NCBI GenBank assembly: GCA_028346125.1
Contig: JAOMEV010000006.1
Coordinates: 1-64,000 of the forward strand
From: Bacteriovoracales bacterium
GTDB taxonomy: Bacteria > Bdellovibrionota > Bacteriovoracia > Bacteriovoracales > Bacteriovoracaceae
Length of the DNA: 64,000 nt
Reading direction: 5' to 3'
The translations under genes and the position numbers were made by a program. Below, piece by piece: positions 39,939-49,403 of this stretch; positions within the stretch are counted from its first letter, which is position 1, and every line of letters starts with the position of its first letter. The notes under the pieces were generated by a model. It saw nothing but the letters and a program-made list of their open reading frames with translations. It did not search any database and was not told where the DNA came from.

Positions 39939-40343
39939 GTGAATAAGGCCATTATTATTGATGATTCTGAATCGATACGTGAAGACCTACAAAAGGAACT
40001 AGAAACGAACAGTGACTTCCAGGTTCTTTCCGCAGAGGATGGTATTCTTGGACTTGAACTCATAAGGAATCATCAAGACTGCTCAATCATTATAACAGAC
40101 CTAAACATGCCAAATATGGACGGTTTTGCAATGCTCGAGTCCTTAAAAAAAGAAAACCTTTGCACCAAAGTTCCCAAAATAATTTTAACAACAGAAGACT
40201 TTCTGGCCGGTGATAACCAAGCGAAATTGTCAGATAGAGGAAAAGAATTAGGAGTCGAGGCCTGGGTCCCGAAGGCCGCAAAAAGTGACGCCTTTATCAT
40301 TATCCATGAAGTAATTAAACGCATCCTTAAAAAAAGAACGTAA
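39939..40343 (+). CDS. CheY-like stand-alone receiver
   Basis: IIDDSESIREDL, IIITDLNMPNMDG, WVPKAAK. Confidence 0.88.
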   Translation: MNKAIIIDDSESIREDLQKELETNSDFQVLSAEDGILGLELIRNHQDCSIIITDLNMPNMDGFAMLESLKKENLCTKVPKIILTTEDFLAGDNQAKLSDRGKELGVEAWVPKAAKSDAFIIIHEVIKRILKKRT

Positions 40344-40377
40344 CCTTAAATTGGCATTTCCAGCCAAAAATGCCACG

Positions 40378-40537
40378 TTATTTAAATTTCCCAAGAATAT
40401 AGCCCTCTGTAATCTTTTGGTGAGGACTATTAAAGATGTTACTCGTTCCATCAAATTCAATAAGCTCCCCATCAAAAAAAAGGCCGTATCTTCTGCAAAT
40501 GCTTCCGTAATAGGGAAAACTGTACTTAAATCATCAA
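40378..40537 (-). pseudogene. Relic of pstB (phosphate ABC transporter ATPase) C-terminus
   Basis: Reverse strand, two frames split at a T8 run: ...EAFAEDTAFF / FFDGELIEFDGTSNIFNSPHQKITEGYILGKFK*; matches PstB C-terminal pattern TAFxxxGELIEFxxTxxIFxxPxxKxTExYIxGxF. Confidence 0.65.
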
Positions 40538-40954
40538 TTTAAAATTTCCCTCCTAAAGAATTCCAACTTAAAAAACAAGTTGAGGATAGATGATCTTCAA
40601 AAATAAAAAATGAAATTAACATTAAGATTATGTTTAGATGAAAAAAATTGATAAAATTAGGAAAACAAACTCTACGACCCCTTTGATTCAAGGGGTTAAT
40701 ATTTTGATATCAATATCTTCAACAAAATAAGGTCTAAAACTTAATTAGATCTATTTTTAATAGTCTAGATCGCACTATTTTTTTAATTTTACATTTTTTA
40801 ATTAAATTTTTTAATTGTCAAAATTAACAATCAAAATAAATTTAATATTTTTGAAACATAAAAAAATATATTTAAAACGATCATAAAATCTCTTTAAAAC
40901 CAAAATGCATTAAAAATATCCTATTGATTTAACTTATAAACCGGAGGTTTTTCA

Positions 40955-41269
40955 ATGGTAAAAAAGACAGTGTTTCTTTTGCTCCTTCTTATTGCAGGGG
41001 CACGAGCAGGAAATCTTCCTTTAATTGGATTAGATAGTAAAGGTAATCCTACCGAAATAACTATTCACAAAAATATTTTAGGTTCCAAAATGAAAGAAGC
41101 TGTTGGCGCTCTTTCAGAGTCAACTATCGATTCTTTGGATAAAAAAAAATTATCCTTCTACAAAGTCTCAATTGGGACTTATGTAAAAATGAAGCTAGGC
41201 CTTGGCAGTGTCATAACTGGAACTGCAGAACCTTACTTTAAGTTGTATTTTACAAAAAAAGGAAACTAA
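40955..41269 (+). CDS. Small secreted protein with one copy of a beta-repeat
   Basis: Signal peptide; LSFYKVSIGTYVKMKLGLGSVITGTAEPYFKLYFTK. Confidence 0.65.
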   Translation: MVKKTVFLLLLLIAGARAGNLPLIGLDSKGNPTEITIHKNILGSKMKEAVGALSESTIDSLDKKKLSFYKVSIGTYVKMKLGLGSVITGTAEPYFKLYFTKKGN

Positions 41270-41270
41270 A

Positions 41271-42434
41271 ATGATAAGATACTTAATTTTATTTTTATTT
41301 TTTTCAACTTCCACTTTTGCGAAAGAGGGTCACCTAGCCCCTTATTGGTTTGTTGATAGTGATGAGAAATCTTTTCGTGAAGATAACTTGGATTCAATTG
41401 ATAGTTTTTTAAAAGACTATGTTGAATCTCATGAGTCCCTAGGTCTAAATAATGAAAAGGCTTTTGACAACTCTTCATGGAAGTTTTCAGGCTTTCAAAC
41501 ATCTCTAGCGCTTGGTCTTTCAGGAAAGTTAGGAATTTACTCTTGGGGTGGAACTAAAGTCCTAGAAGTCGATTGGACTAGAAAAGAACAACAAAAGGCC
41601 CTTGAAGAAAATGTTATCTCTTTTAACGAATCTACAACAGAGGAATCCATTGATTCACAAGTCAAATTTATCGTTGGGACAATGGTAGACTCTGGAAAGG
41701 TTAAAAACGAAAACCTTCTCTCTCAAGGGCTTAAGAAAACGATGAAAGATTTCCATATTTTAGGAGAATCTTTATCTCAGATGTCCTTTTCTGGGTGGCG
41801 ACCTAATAAACTAAGGTTGGAAATGGGAATCAAGGCAACTGGAAAAATTGTCTTTGGTCCTGTTGTTAAGGTCGGTGGTGATGTTCGTCTACGCCTTGAG
41901 TGGAAAAGCACAGGGTTGAAAAAAAGAGTAACAAAAACTTCAAACAAAGAATTAAAAACATTTTTTGAGGACATGGGTGACATTTTATTTTCAAGTCTTC
42001 CCAGGTATGAAAAAAAAGGACTCTCTCTTAGTAGAGTTGAAATTGGATTGGGGCTTTCTGCTAAGGGTAAAATCGCAATCGCCGAGTTAGGAGGATATGG
42101 AGTTCCTTCGGTCTTTTTTAAAAAGTCAGAAAATTATAATAAAATAGTTAAATCTGAAGGACTGAAAGGCGATATCTTGATAATGTCCGAAGGTCAAGAA
42201 AAGTCCTTTGGAAAAAACCGAATGTTTAAAGTTAAAAAAAGAAAAGTAAGAAAAGGTCTTAAGAAGGCCTTTAAATTCTCTTATAAGTTTATGGAAAAAT
42301 TTGGTTCAAAAGTTAGTTCAAGAAGCCAATGGAAAATTAAAAAGATTAAATCTCAATTTAAATTTTCATTGGGAGGCTCTTTAGGACCCGTTAAAATTAA
42401 AGGAACTCCACACCTTGCTCTTTATTTTAATTAG
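41271..42434 (+). CDS. Secreted protein with about four copies of the same beta-repeat
   Basis: WKFSGFQTSLALGLSGKLGI..., WRPNKLRLEMGIKATGKIVF..., LSLSRVEIGLGLSAKGKIAI..., WKIKKIKSQFKFSLGGSLGPVKIKGTPHLALYF. Confidence 0.7.
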   Translation: MIRYLILFLFFSTSTFAKEGHLAPYWFVDSDEKSFREDNLDSIDSFLKDYVESHESLGLNNEKAFDNSSWKFSGFQTSLALGLSGKLGIYSWGGTKVLEVDWTRKEQQKALEENVISFNESTTEESIDSQVKFIVGTMVDSGKVKNENLLSQGLKKTMKDFHILGESLSQMSFSGWRPNKLRLEMGIKATGKIVFGPVVKVGGDVRLRLEWKSTGLKKRVTKTSNKELKTFFEDMGDILFSSLPRYEKKGLSLSRVEIGLGLSAKGKIAIAELGGYGVPSVFFKKSENYNKIVKSEGLKGDILIMSEGQEKSFGKNRMFKVKKRKVRKGLKKAFKFSYKFMEKFGSKVSSRSQWKIKKIKSQFKFSLGGSLGPVKIKGTPHLALYFN

Positions 42435-42705
42435 GAGAAATAAAATGAAAAAATTAAGCTGTTTAATACTTATTCTTTTGGCATTCAACGTTTCCGCAGA
42501 AAAAATTACTTATAACCAATGGCTAGACAATGAGATTGAATCTTTTAGCACTCAGGATAAAGTTTTTGAACAAGATTTGAACTCCTCCTGGTCGCTCAAA
42601 AAGGTTAAATTAAGAATTCGACCCTTGATAGGCGTAGAAGTTCCTTATTTGGCCTCTCTTGAAATAAAACCTTTTGTTGAATTTCATTGGAAAGCAAAAA
42701 AATAA
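42415..42705 (+). CDS. Small secreted protein with one copy of the beta-repeat
   Basis: Signal peptide from internal ATG; WSLKKVKLRIRPLIGVEVPYLASLEIKPFVEFHW. Confidence 0.65.
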   Translation: MLFILIRRNKMKKLSCLILILLAFNVSAEKITYNQWLDNEIESFSTQDKVFEQDLNSSWSLKKVKLRIRPLIGVEVPYLASLEIKPFVEFHWKAKK

Positions 42706-42711
42706 AATAAA

Positions 42712-42737
42712 GGCCGCCTCGGTTATATGAGGTGGCC
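42712..42737 (+). terminator. Hairpin after the three-gene cassette
   Basis: ggccgcctc-ggttatat-gaggtggcc. Confidence 0.6.
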
Positions 42738-42892
42738 CTATCTCTTTGAAATAACTAAAAATTCAAGTCAACTACAATTATTTATACACTTATAAAAAAG
42801 AATGATAGCTATAACTTTCCACTTGGCTAAGCGCACAAACAGTGTTAGAAAAGCACCTGATATTACCTATAGTTATTCTTCTCTAAAACGCT

Positions 42893-43786
42893 ATGACAAA
42901 AAAAAATAAATCAGGAATTGAATACTTAGAACAAAATCATATCAATTGGTTTCCAGGCCATATGAAAAAGGCCACCGAAAAAATTCAGCAAAGTATTAAA
43001 CTAGTAAATATTATTATCGAAGTACGAGATGCTCGCGCTCCAATGGCATCTGGAAACAAAGAAAATTACCAAAATAGAGGACAAAAGCCTTATTTGATTG
43101 TCCTGAACAAAACGAACCTCGCTGACCCTGAATCGGTCAAGTCTTGGACAAACTGGTTCACGAAGCAAAATGAATCATTTGTCTTTATTAATGCTTTAGA
43201 TAAAAAATCCATCAAAACTATTATCAAGCGGGCCAAAGAAGTTCTCCATACCCATCGGTTAAAATCGAATTCGACGGCCACTCTAAAAGATAAAATGAAG
43301 ATGATGATTTTAGGACTCCCTAATACTGGAAAATCAACAATCATCAACAAACTCGCCAATCGAGATGCTTCAAAAGCTGCTCAAAGGCCTGGACAAACGA
43401 CATCAATCCTTTGGGTAAAAGCAGATAAAGATCTTGAGATACTGGATACTCCTGGAGTCATGCCTCCACGAATAGATGTGCAAGTTCACGCGAAGTGGCT
43501 TTCAGCAATTCACGCAATCCCTGATCATATTGTCACCCCTGATGAATCTGCCTGTTTTATCGTTGAATTTTTACTTAATTTAAAATCTTCAGGATTTAAA
43601 GAGCATTATAAATTTGAATCCCTTGATATAGACTTAGTGACCGCCTGTAATCATATTGGCAAGCTTCGTGGGTGCCTTCGCTCAGGTGGTCTTTATGATT
43701 ATGAGCATATCTATAAAATTATTCTAGGTGATTTTAGAAAAGGGGCTTTTGGTCCAATTTGCTTTGAGCTTCCTCCTGTAAAATAA
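42893..43786 (+). CDS. ylqF: Ribosome biogenesis GTPase YlqF/RbgA family
   Basis: NWFPGHMKKA, NKTNL before GLPNTGKSTIIN (circularly permuted GTPase), DTPGVMPPR. Confidence 0.93.
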   Translation: MTKKNKSGIEYLEQNHINWFPGHMKKATEKIQQSIKLVNIIIEVRDARAPMASGNKENYQNRGQKPYLIVLNKTNLADPESVKSWTNWFTKQNESFVFINALDKKSIKTIIKRAKEVLHTHRLKSNSTATLKDKMKMMILGLPNTGKSTIINKLANRDASKAAQRPGQTTSILWVKADKDLEILDTPGVMPPRIDVQVHAKWLSAIHAIPDHIVTPDESACFIVEFLLNLKSSGFKEHYKFESLDIDLVTACNHIGKLRGCLRSGGLYDYEHIYKIILGDFRKGAFGPICFELPPVK

Positions 43787-43787
43787 T

Positions 43788-44699
43788 TTATGGGAGGTCA
43801 ATCATCTCTGTTGCACTTAAAATATCTTTTGCTTTCCAGCCTGGAACATCGTGAGCAAGTTCTTTGAGTAAAAAGTCGAATTTTTCTATTGCATGGGCAT
43901 GGAGTTGTTCATCAGTGACAAAGTCTGCTGTTGCTCGCCAATCGCTCGATTGGGCAAGACGTCCACGCAAGGCCGTCATTAAAATATCAATCCAACAAGG
44001 TGCCGTAAAAGTAAAGTTAAGGGAGACGGCATCTGATATGGCCTCTGTCATATGCCATGATCCACGAGGAACAAAAAGAACCGATCCCGGCCTCAAAGTA
44101 AATTCAATACCATCATCTGGAAATGTTTCTGGCATACCATCTTTTGTATAGCTTGATAGCTCTGGGTCCATATCAATTCCAATAGTATGCCTTGTTAGCG
44201 GATTATCAACGTGTTTATTCGAGGCGACCCACCACTTTTTTGTTCCAGAAATTTGTATTACAAAATTTATATTTTGATCAAAATGAGGAGCGGTACCTCT
44301 CCCCTTCTTAATTGCGTAGATCAGGCTTCTACTAAACGTAAGAGCTGATAACCCAAGGTCAGCTCTCATTGCTTCTGGCCACTCATCTAGTAAAGGTGAA
44401 AAATTATTTGCATCATCAAAGCAAAGCCCACTACCTTCTTGAAAAAGCTCCCTCGCTTCATAAGTCGATACTTTTTTAGAATTTGCCTCATCAGCAATTC
44501 CTTCCATATAAGCAGTGACCTGAGTCGGCCAAGAGTCCAAAAGACTATCTAATGATTTTAAAAAAGGGAGTTCTGTAAGCTCTGAAAGATACTCGAGCCG
44601 CCCGTGAGTTACAACGGGGGTATTATTTAGGTAATTATCAAGAAACTCAGCTCTCGACATAGGTCCAATGAGTGCTTCTAGTGATCTTTTCATGAATAG
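43788..44699 (-). CDS. JmjC/cupin oxygenase (ribosomal-oxygenase-like)
   Basis: HxD PHFDQNINFVIQISGTKKWWV, later FVPRGSWHMTEAISDAVSLNFTF; start refined to MKRSLEAL. Confidence 0.8.
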   Translation of the reverse strand, partial: LFMKRSLEALIGPMSRAEFLDNYLNNTPVVTHGRLEYLSELTELPFLKSLDSLLDSWPTQVTAYMEGIADEANSKKVSTYEARELFQEGSGLCFDDANNFSPLLDEWPEAMRADLGLSALTFSRSLIYAIKKGRGTAPHFDQNINFVIQISGTKKWWVASNKHVDNPLTRHTIGIDMDPELSSYTKDGMPETFPDDGIEFTLRPGSVLFVPRGSWHMTEAISDAVSLNFTFTAPCWIDILMTALRGRLAQSSDWRATADFVTDEQLHAHAIEKFDFLLKELAHDVPGWKAKDILSATEMIDLP

Positions 44700-44832
44700 A
44701 CACCTATCACTCATAAGAACATATAGCATCATAATAATAAAATTTTTGTATTATTTATCTAAGTGGTTGAACTTATATAAGAACCTCTGCTAATAAGTAG
44801 CTACTAATAGGAAGGAAATATGCTCAACGAGC

Positions 44833-45378
44833 TTGGTTTATAATATGGCACTTGAATCTACCGTTTATAAAATAGATATCAATTTATCTAATTTCAATAC
44901 TCATTATTATGAGGATTTCAATTTAACAGTGGCAAAACACCCCTCTGAGAATGAGTCACGTATGATGTATCGACTCTTGGCCTTTTTATATTGTGCTCAT
45001 ACAGACCTCAAATTTACCAAAGGTCTTAGTAGCACTGGAGATCCAGAGCTCTGGCAAAAAGATTACTCTGGAGAAATAATTCAATGGATAGATTTGGGCC
45101 TTCCAGATATAAAAAGAGTTCGCCAGGCCAGTGGTAAATCACAATCAGTAAAAGTTTTTACTTATCACCAAAATAAAGCACATGAATGGTTTCAAAAAAA
45201 TAAATCAGACTTTCAAAAAAACCAGAAGCTAGAAGTTTATCACTTCAATGTTAACGAAAATGGCCCCATCGATAAATTCGTCACAAAATCAATGAGGCTC
45301 AGCTGTATTATTGAAGAACAACAAATGTATCTTAGTAATGACAACGAAAGAATTGGCATTGAAGTTGAGAAGTTTTAA
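44833..45378 (+). CDS. yaeQ: YaeQ family protein
   Basis: ALESTVYKIDINLSN...LTVAKHPSENESRMMYRLLAFLYCA, WIDLGLPDIKRVRQASGKS. Confidence 0.93.
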   Translation: MVYNMALESTVYKIDINLSNFNTHYYEDFNLTVAKHPSENESRMMYRLLAFLYCAHTDLKFTKGLSSTGDPELWQKDYSGEIIQWIDLGLPDIKRVRQASGKSQSVKVFTYHQNKAHEWFQKNKSDFQKNQKLEVYHFNVNENGPIDKFVTKSMRLSCIIEEQQMYLSNDNERIGIEVEKF

Positions 45379-45419
45379 TTTTTATCGAGGCCAGCAAGAA
45401 AAACCCTTGGTTTTTTATA

Positions 45420-46283
45420 TTATGATTTAGGAAGCTTGCAACCAGGTAATTTAAGATCAATTTCATTTTGCCAATTCAAGCAACTGTATATTAAATAAGT
45501 TTGCTGTCCATAGGAAGCACCCTTTTTTACGGTGACATAATTATTTTCATCGACCTCACAAGGGTTGTTCATCGAACATCTTTTACCTGACATATTACGA
45601 GTATTGTTGACACCAATGACAAGTCTACTTCCGCTTTCTATAATAGGAGCGCCACTTGTGCCACCAATTGTTTTGCAAGCGCTATTTGTGTACCTAATAG
45701 AATCCACAAAAACCCAAGATGCTTCTCTTAAATTAAAAACGAAACCATCAATCTCGCAAGAGTACCCTCTCTCCCAGTAACCTGATATTATTTCTATACT
45801 AGTTCCTGATTGAGGCCTATTTTCAGAAAGTTCAAATGCTTGTATTCCACGTCTTTCAAGGTCATGGTAAGTTTCCTTTAATCGATAGAGGGCAGAATCA
45901 GTATCAGTCATTGTTGCGTAGATAATTTCCTTTGCTGTTATTCTATGAAATCTTTTATTTTTATCTGCAACTTTCATTCTTCGATTTACTCTTTTCTTGT
46001 AGATTATTTGGCCTGGTTTCAAGAGGCCCCTTTCTAGGCAATGACCATTTGTTAAAACAATTGCATTGTCATTAAGCTCCTGCCCAATAAACTTAATTAT
46101 CGAACCACTACAGTTCGAGAGCTTCACAGTTCCTTCAAAATCATAATTGTAAGAATCTAAATAAACTAGTGGTTCAACATTGGATTTCAAAGCATTGTGG
46201 GGAGCTTGAGGGAAAGCGTACACTCTTCCTGCAGCAAAACAAAAGAACGTAATAAGAAGCATCTTTTTCATATTTACCTCCAT
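45420..46283 (-). CDS. Secreted trypsin-like serine protease
   Basis: VLTNGHCLERG, TDSALYRL, CKTIGGTSGAPII. Confidence 0.8.
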   Translation of the reverse strand: MEVNMKKMLLITFFCFAAGRVYAFPQAPHNALKSNVEPLVYLDSYNYDFEGTVKLSNCSGSIIKFIGQELNDNAIVLTNGHCLERGLLKPGQIIYKKRVNRRMKVADKNKRFHRITAKEIIYATMTDTDSALYRLKETYHDLERRGIQAFELSENRPQSGTSIEIISGYWERGYSCEIDGFVFNLREASWVFVDSIRYTNSACKTIGGTSGAPIIESGSRLVIGVNNTRNMSGKRCSMNNPCEVDENNYVTVKKGASYGQQTYLIYSCLNWQNEIDLKLPGCKLPKS

Positions 46284-46319
46284 GAAAATATGTAGAGATA
46301 TGATACAAATGCATCTATA

Positions 46320-46342
46320 TTATTGCAAGTCATTCGCAATAA
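46320..46342. promoter_or_regulatory. Candidate Fur/Zur-type operator, 23-bp imperfect palindrome
   Basis: TTATTGCAAGTCATTCGCAATAA; matches the palindrome at 49404; lies between the fur-like gene and the protease start. Confidence 0.5.
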
Positions 46343-46444
46343 CATATTCTGACTTAGTGCCAGCGCCATGCGCCATAAACAACCTTCAACGGTTAAATTG
46401 AAAAAGTCATTACCGCAATATTTTTTTCGTCTTGTAGTTAGTTT

Positions 46445-46900
46445 TTAATTAGCGGAATACGTCTGCGCACAACTGGGACAAAGGCCTTTAATTTCTAGGT
46501 GATGGTTTAGATTTCGATAACCATTTTCTTCTAATTTTTTTTCTTGTTTTGAAATTAAGCAACCTTTAAGTGGTTTAATAATATTGCAACCATTACATTT
46601 GAAAAAATGTTCATGATGATGGACATTTTTTCTTTTGATAATATCAAGCATATACCTTGAAGGTTCACCTTGAAAGATACTTTTTTTCACAAGCCCAAGC
46701 TCTTCAAATGTAGCAAGAGTTCTGTAAACAGATGCTTGATCACAACTAAGTTTTTTAGATCTCTGAATCTGTTTATAAATTTCCTCAGTTGTGAGAAGAG
46801 TGTTATTCTTGATGAGTACAGTGGCCACGGCCAAACGAGACTGGGTTATTCTCAAGGCATGAGATTGAAGAATATTTCTTACTTGTTCTAATTGATTCAT
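46445..46900 (-). CDS. Fur-family metalloregulator (Zur-like)
   Basis: RITQSRLAVATVL, SCDQASVYRTLATFEELGLV, HHHEHFFKCNGC...CPSC. Confidence 0.9.
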   Translation of the reverse strand: MNQLEQVRNILQSHALRITQSRLAVATVLIKNNTLLTTEEIYKQIQRSKKLSCDQASVYRTLATFEELGLVKKSIFQGEPSRYMLDIIKRKNVHHHEHFFKCNGCNIIKPLKGCLISKQEKKLEENGYRNLNHHLEIKGLCPSCAQTYSAN

Positions 46901-47317
46901 ATGTAACGTGATTATTTCTTTATTGATAAAAAGAATTCTTTAACCAAAGAACAATAAATATTAGCTCTTCGATCAACTCCCGTTAAAATTCATTTTCAAG
47001 ATTTTGTACCAGTTTTTCATCGCTTAGGCTTCAAAAAATAATCAAAACCTTTAAAAAAGCACACTAACAGCGTGAAGGATAATGTTAATTAAGGAAAAAT
47101 GGCGTCTTGGGAGTTATGCTTTGTATTGAGGGAGTTCCTAACCTTTTTTATGGGCCATAAAGAACTCTAAGAGTATGTCAAAGGGCCAAAAAATAAAGTC
47201 TCATTTATTTAATATATTAAACAGAGCTAAGTTTAGCATTATCTGATTAATACATATTTTTATATGAGCTTATACCCTGGCCCCAATACTCACAATTTAT
47301 TTTTAGGTTTTTACTTG

Positions 47318-47788
47318 CTATGAGTCCGCACCTGCTGAACACATACCGTTGCCGGTCAAGCATTTACATTTTCGAATATTAAGGATGTGAGATGTAACTA
47401 ATAGAATCGACCCAGTAATCGCTAAATACAGCATAAAAGATTCGTCATGATGAACTTCCGCTCCACCATGTCCATGTCCATGTTCGTCTGAATGGGAAAA
47501 TACTTCAACTGCAGAAACCACGAGTAAGATTGCAAACCCCAAGAGACCGGTTCCTAAAGACGCTTTTGACCTGTGAAGTTTATAATGTACGTAGATAGAT
47601 TGATAAAAAGCCCATCCTACCAAGGTCATTAAAATTGCATGAACCCAAGGTGACTCAAAGTTTTCACCTAAACTTGGGAAGTATAAAATGAGAAGAGGAG
47701 TTATCAGACAGTGGACACCACAAAGAACAGATAAGAATATACCAACAAAATCGTAGTTTTGATAATTGGTAACCATTGCTTTTTTCAT
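47318..47788 (-). CDS. MerC-domain membrane protein with His-rich loop
   Basis: GIFLSVLCGVHCLITPLLILYFP; HSDEHGHGHGGAEVHHDE; CKCLTGNGMCSAG. Confidence 0.85.
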   Translation of the reverse strand: MKKAMVTNYQNYDFVGIFLSVLCGVHCLITPLLILYFPSLGENFESPWVHAILMTLVGWAFYQSIYVHYKLHRSKASLGTGLLGFAILLVVSAVEVFSHSDEHGHGHGGAEVHHDESFMLYLAITGSILLVTSHILNIRKCKCLTGNGMCSAGADS

Positions 47789-47866
47789 AAGTTTACTCCT
47801 CTAAAAATTATTGATCATTTCCTTTAGCAACAACAAATGTCCTATATAAAAAAAATACTTAAGTTA

Positions 47867-48374
47867 TCAACAACAACCAGTTCCACTACAGCTTTCGCTT
47901 TCCTTTTGAATGTTGCCTTTCTCCAACTCTTCTTTTGTAGCATCTCTAAGCGAAACCACTTCTATATCAAAGCTTAGAGTTTCCCCTGCTAGAGGATGAT
48001 TTCCATCCAAAATGACTTCGTTTTCTTCAACTTTGATGGCCGTTACCAATAACGTTTGACCATTAGACCCTTCTAGTTGAAATTGCATTCCAACTTCAAC
48101 ATTAGAAGCTTCTGGACCAAATTGTTCTTTGGCCACCGATTGTACCATGCCCTCATTTCTAGTTCCATAGGCCTCCTCTGGAGAGATAGTAACCTTAAAT
48201 GAGTCTCCAACTTTTTTACCTGCCATTTCTTTTTCCAAGCCAGGTACAATATCCCCCTTACCCTGAATAAAGGCCAAGGGTGCTTTCCCACTTGAACTGT
48301 CTATCACATCCCCCTTGCTATTAATCAGGGTGTAATTCATTTCTACTACGTGTCCATCTACAATTGTTTCCATA
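47867..48374 (-). CDS. slyD: SlyD-like FKBP-type peptidyl-prolyl isomerase with Cys-containing tail
   Basis: VVEMNYTLINSKGDVIDSS, GLEKEMAGKKVGDSFKVTISPEEAYG, GNHPLAGETLSFDIEV; tail ESCSGTGCC; start refined to METIVDG. Confidence 0.88.
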
Positions 48375-48566
48375 AATATCCTTAAGAAAATAAATGCAAC
48401 TTTTAACATTTAATTTAAAGTGTCAAGACTCTAAGTTTAAAACTCGCCTTTATTAAACTTAGTAAAAAATTAAATTATTGGAAATAACATATATTTAAAA
48501 AATGACGAGTTGACGCTTCGTCATGTTCAATTCATCATATTTTAACCTTTCTTTCAGGAGATAAAA

Positions 48567-49052
48567 ATGAAGTTAATGATTGTAATACTTCTTGCTCTTT
48601 TTCAAACAAATCTTGCCCAAAGCGAATTATTAAAAGATCCTTATCTATTTTACAAAAGCAAGAAAGAATATCTTTGTGGCCAAAATATGCTAGCACCCTA
48701 TTTTGGACTTAAAATGCCTTTAAAAATTGAAAAGCTAATTATAAATAGAAACTTAGATAAGGCCTTAATTGAAGCACAATACGGGAAAGAAGACCTGACT
48801 TGTCAGTATAGGGTTTTTATAAGCCTCAATGAAGACCATCAATTTAAATCAATACACAGCACTATCAAAAATATGACTGAACGTGAAAACTGTAAAGAAG
48901 GCAAGCAATGGCTTGATATCATATTTGAGTATGGAAATTATAATTATATCCGCGGAAACACCCTGATTTCATTAACACCAAATAACCAAATGACTTTTTG
49001 TCACCATGAGGTCAAAGGCCTTGACTTTCAACTTTACGGAATACAGCTGTAA
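48567..49052 (+). CDS. Secreted protein of unknown function
   Basis: Signal peptide; four or more Cys. Confidence 0.5.
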   Translation: MKLMIVILLALFQTNLAQSELLKDPYLFYKSKKEYLCGQNMLAPYFGLKMPLKIEKLIINRNLDKALIEAQYGKEDLTCQYRVFISLNEDHQFKSIHSTIKNMTERENCKEGKQWLDIIFEYGNYNYIRGNTLISLTPNNQMTFCHHEVKGLDFQLYGIQL

Positions 49053-49403
49053 GGGCCATAAAAACTTTACCTTGGACAATTTTGTCTTTGGGCCGAGTTA
49101 AGTTTTCTATAAGCTTAATATTCCATCTCCGCTATTACCCCACCTGAAATCAAGGTTCTGGGATTTATTTAATGGTGGAGGTGACCACACTTTATTTATG
49201 AATGCTGGTCATCGATTTTATTTATATTTTCCACTTCAAAATCAAATATATCACCAACATAACAATCAAGTTTTTTTTGCACAACGCGCACTGTTATTTG
49301 TATTTTTCACCATCTCGGAAAATTATTTCCCTACCCGAAGAACCATAAAACCTTTTTAACTAGCATTTTCATACTTTTCATTATAACCAACCTATTAAAC
49401 ATA

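Noticed and set aside
40248-40475. 75-aa reverse ORF over the CheY-like 3' end and pstB relic
   Set aside because: Wrong frame for the relic and antisense to the receiver gene.
40351-40542. 63-aa + strand ORF
   Set aside because: Antisense to the pstB-like fragment; the reverse-strand PstB signature explains the open frame better.
47000-47300. Possible further gene relic (short frames such as GVLGVMLCIEGVPNLFYGP)
   Set aside because: No recognisable family signature; could be chance reading frames.
47318-47788. Mercury-resistance operon
   Set aside because: MerC-like protein present but no merA, merP, merT or MerR-type Hg regulator nearby; zinc context fits better.
49245-49300. Third copy of the TTGCAA palindrome near TTTTTTGCACAACGCGCACTG
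   Set aside because: Arms do not match the TTNTTGCAA-N5-TYGCAANAA pattern.
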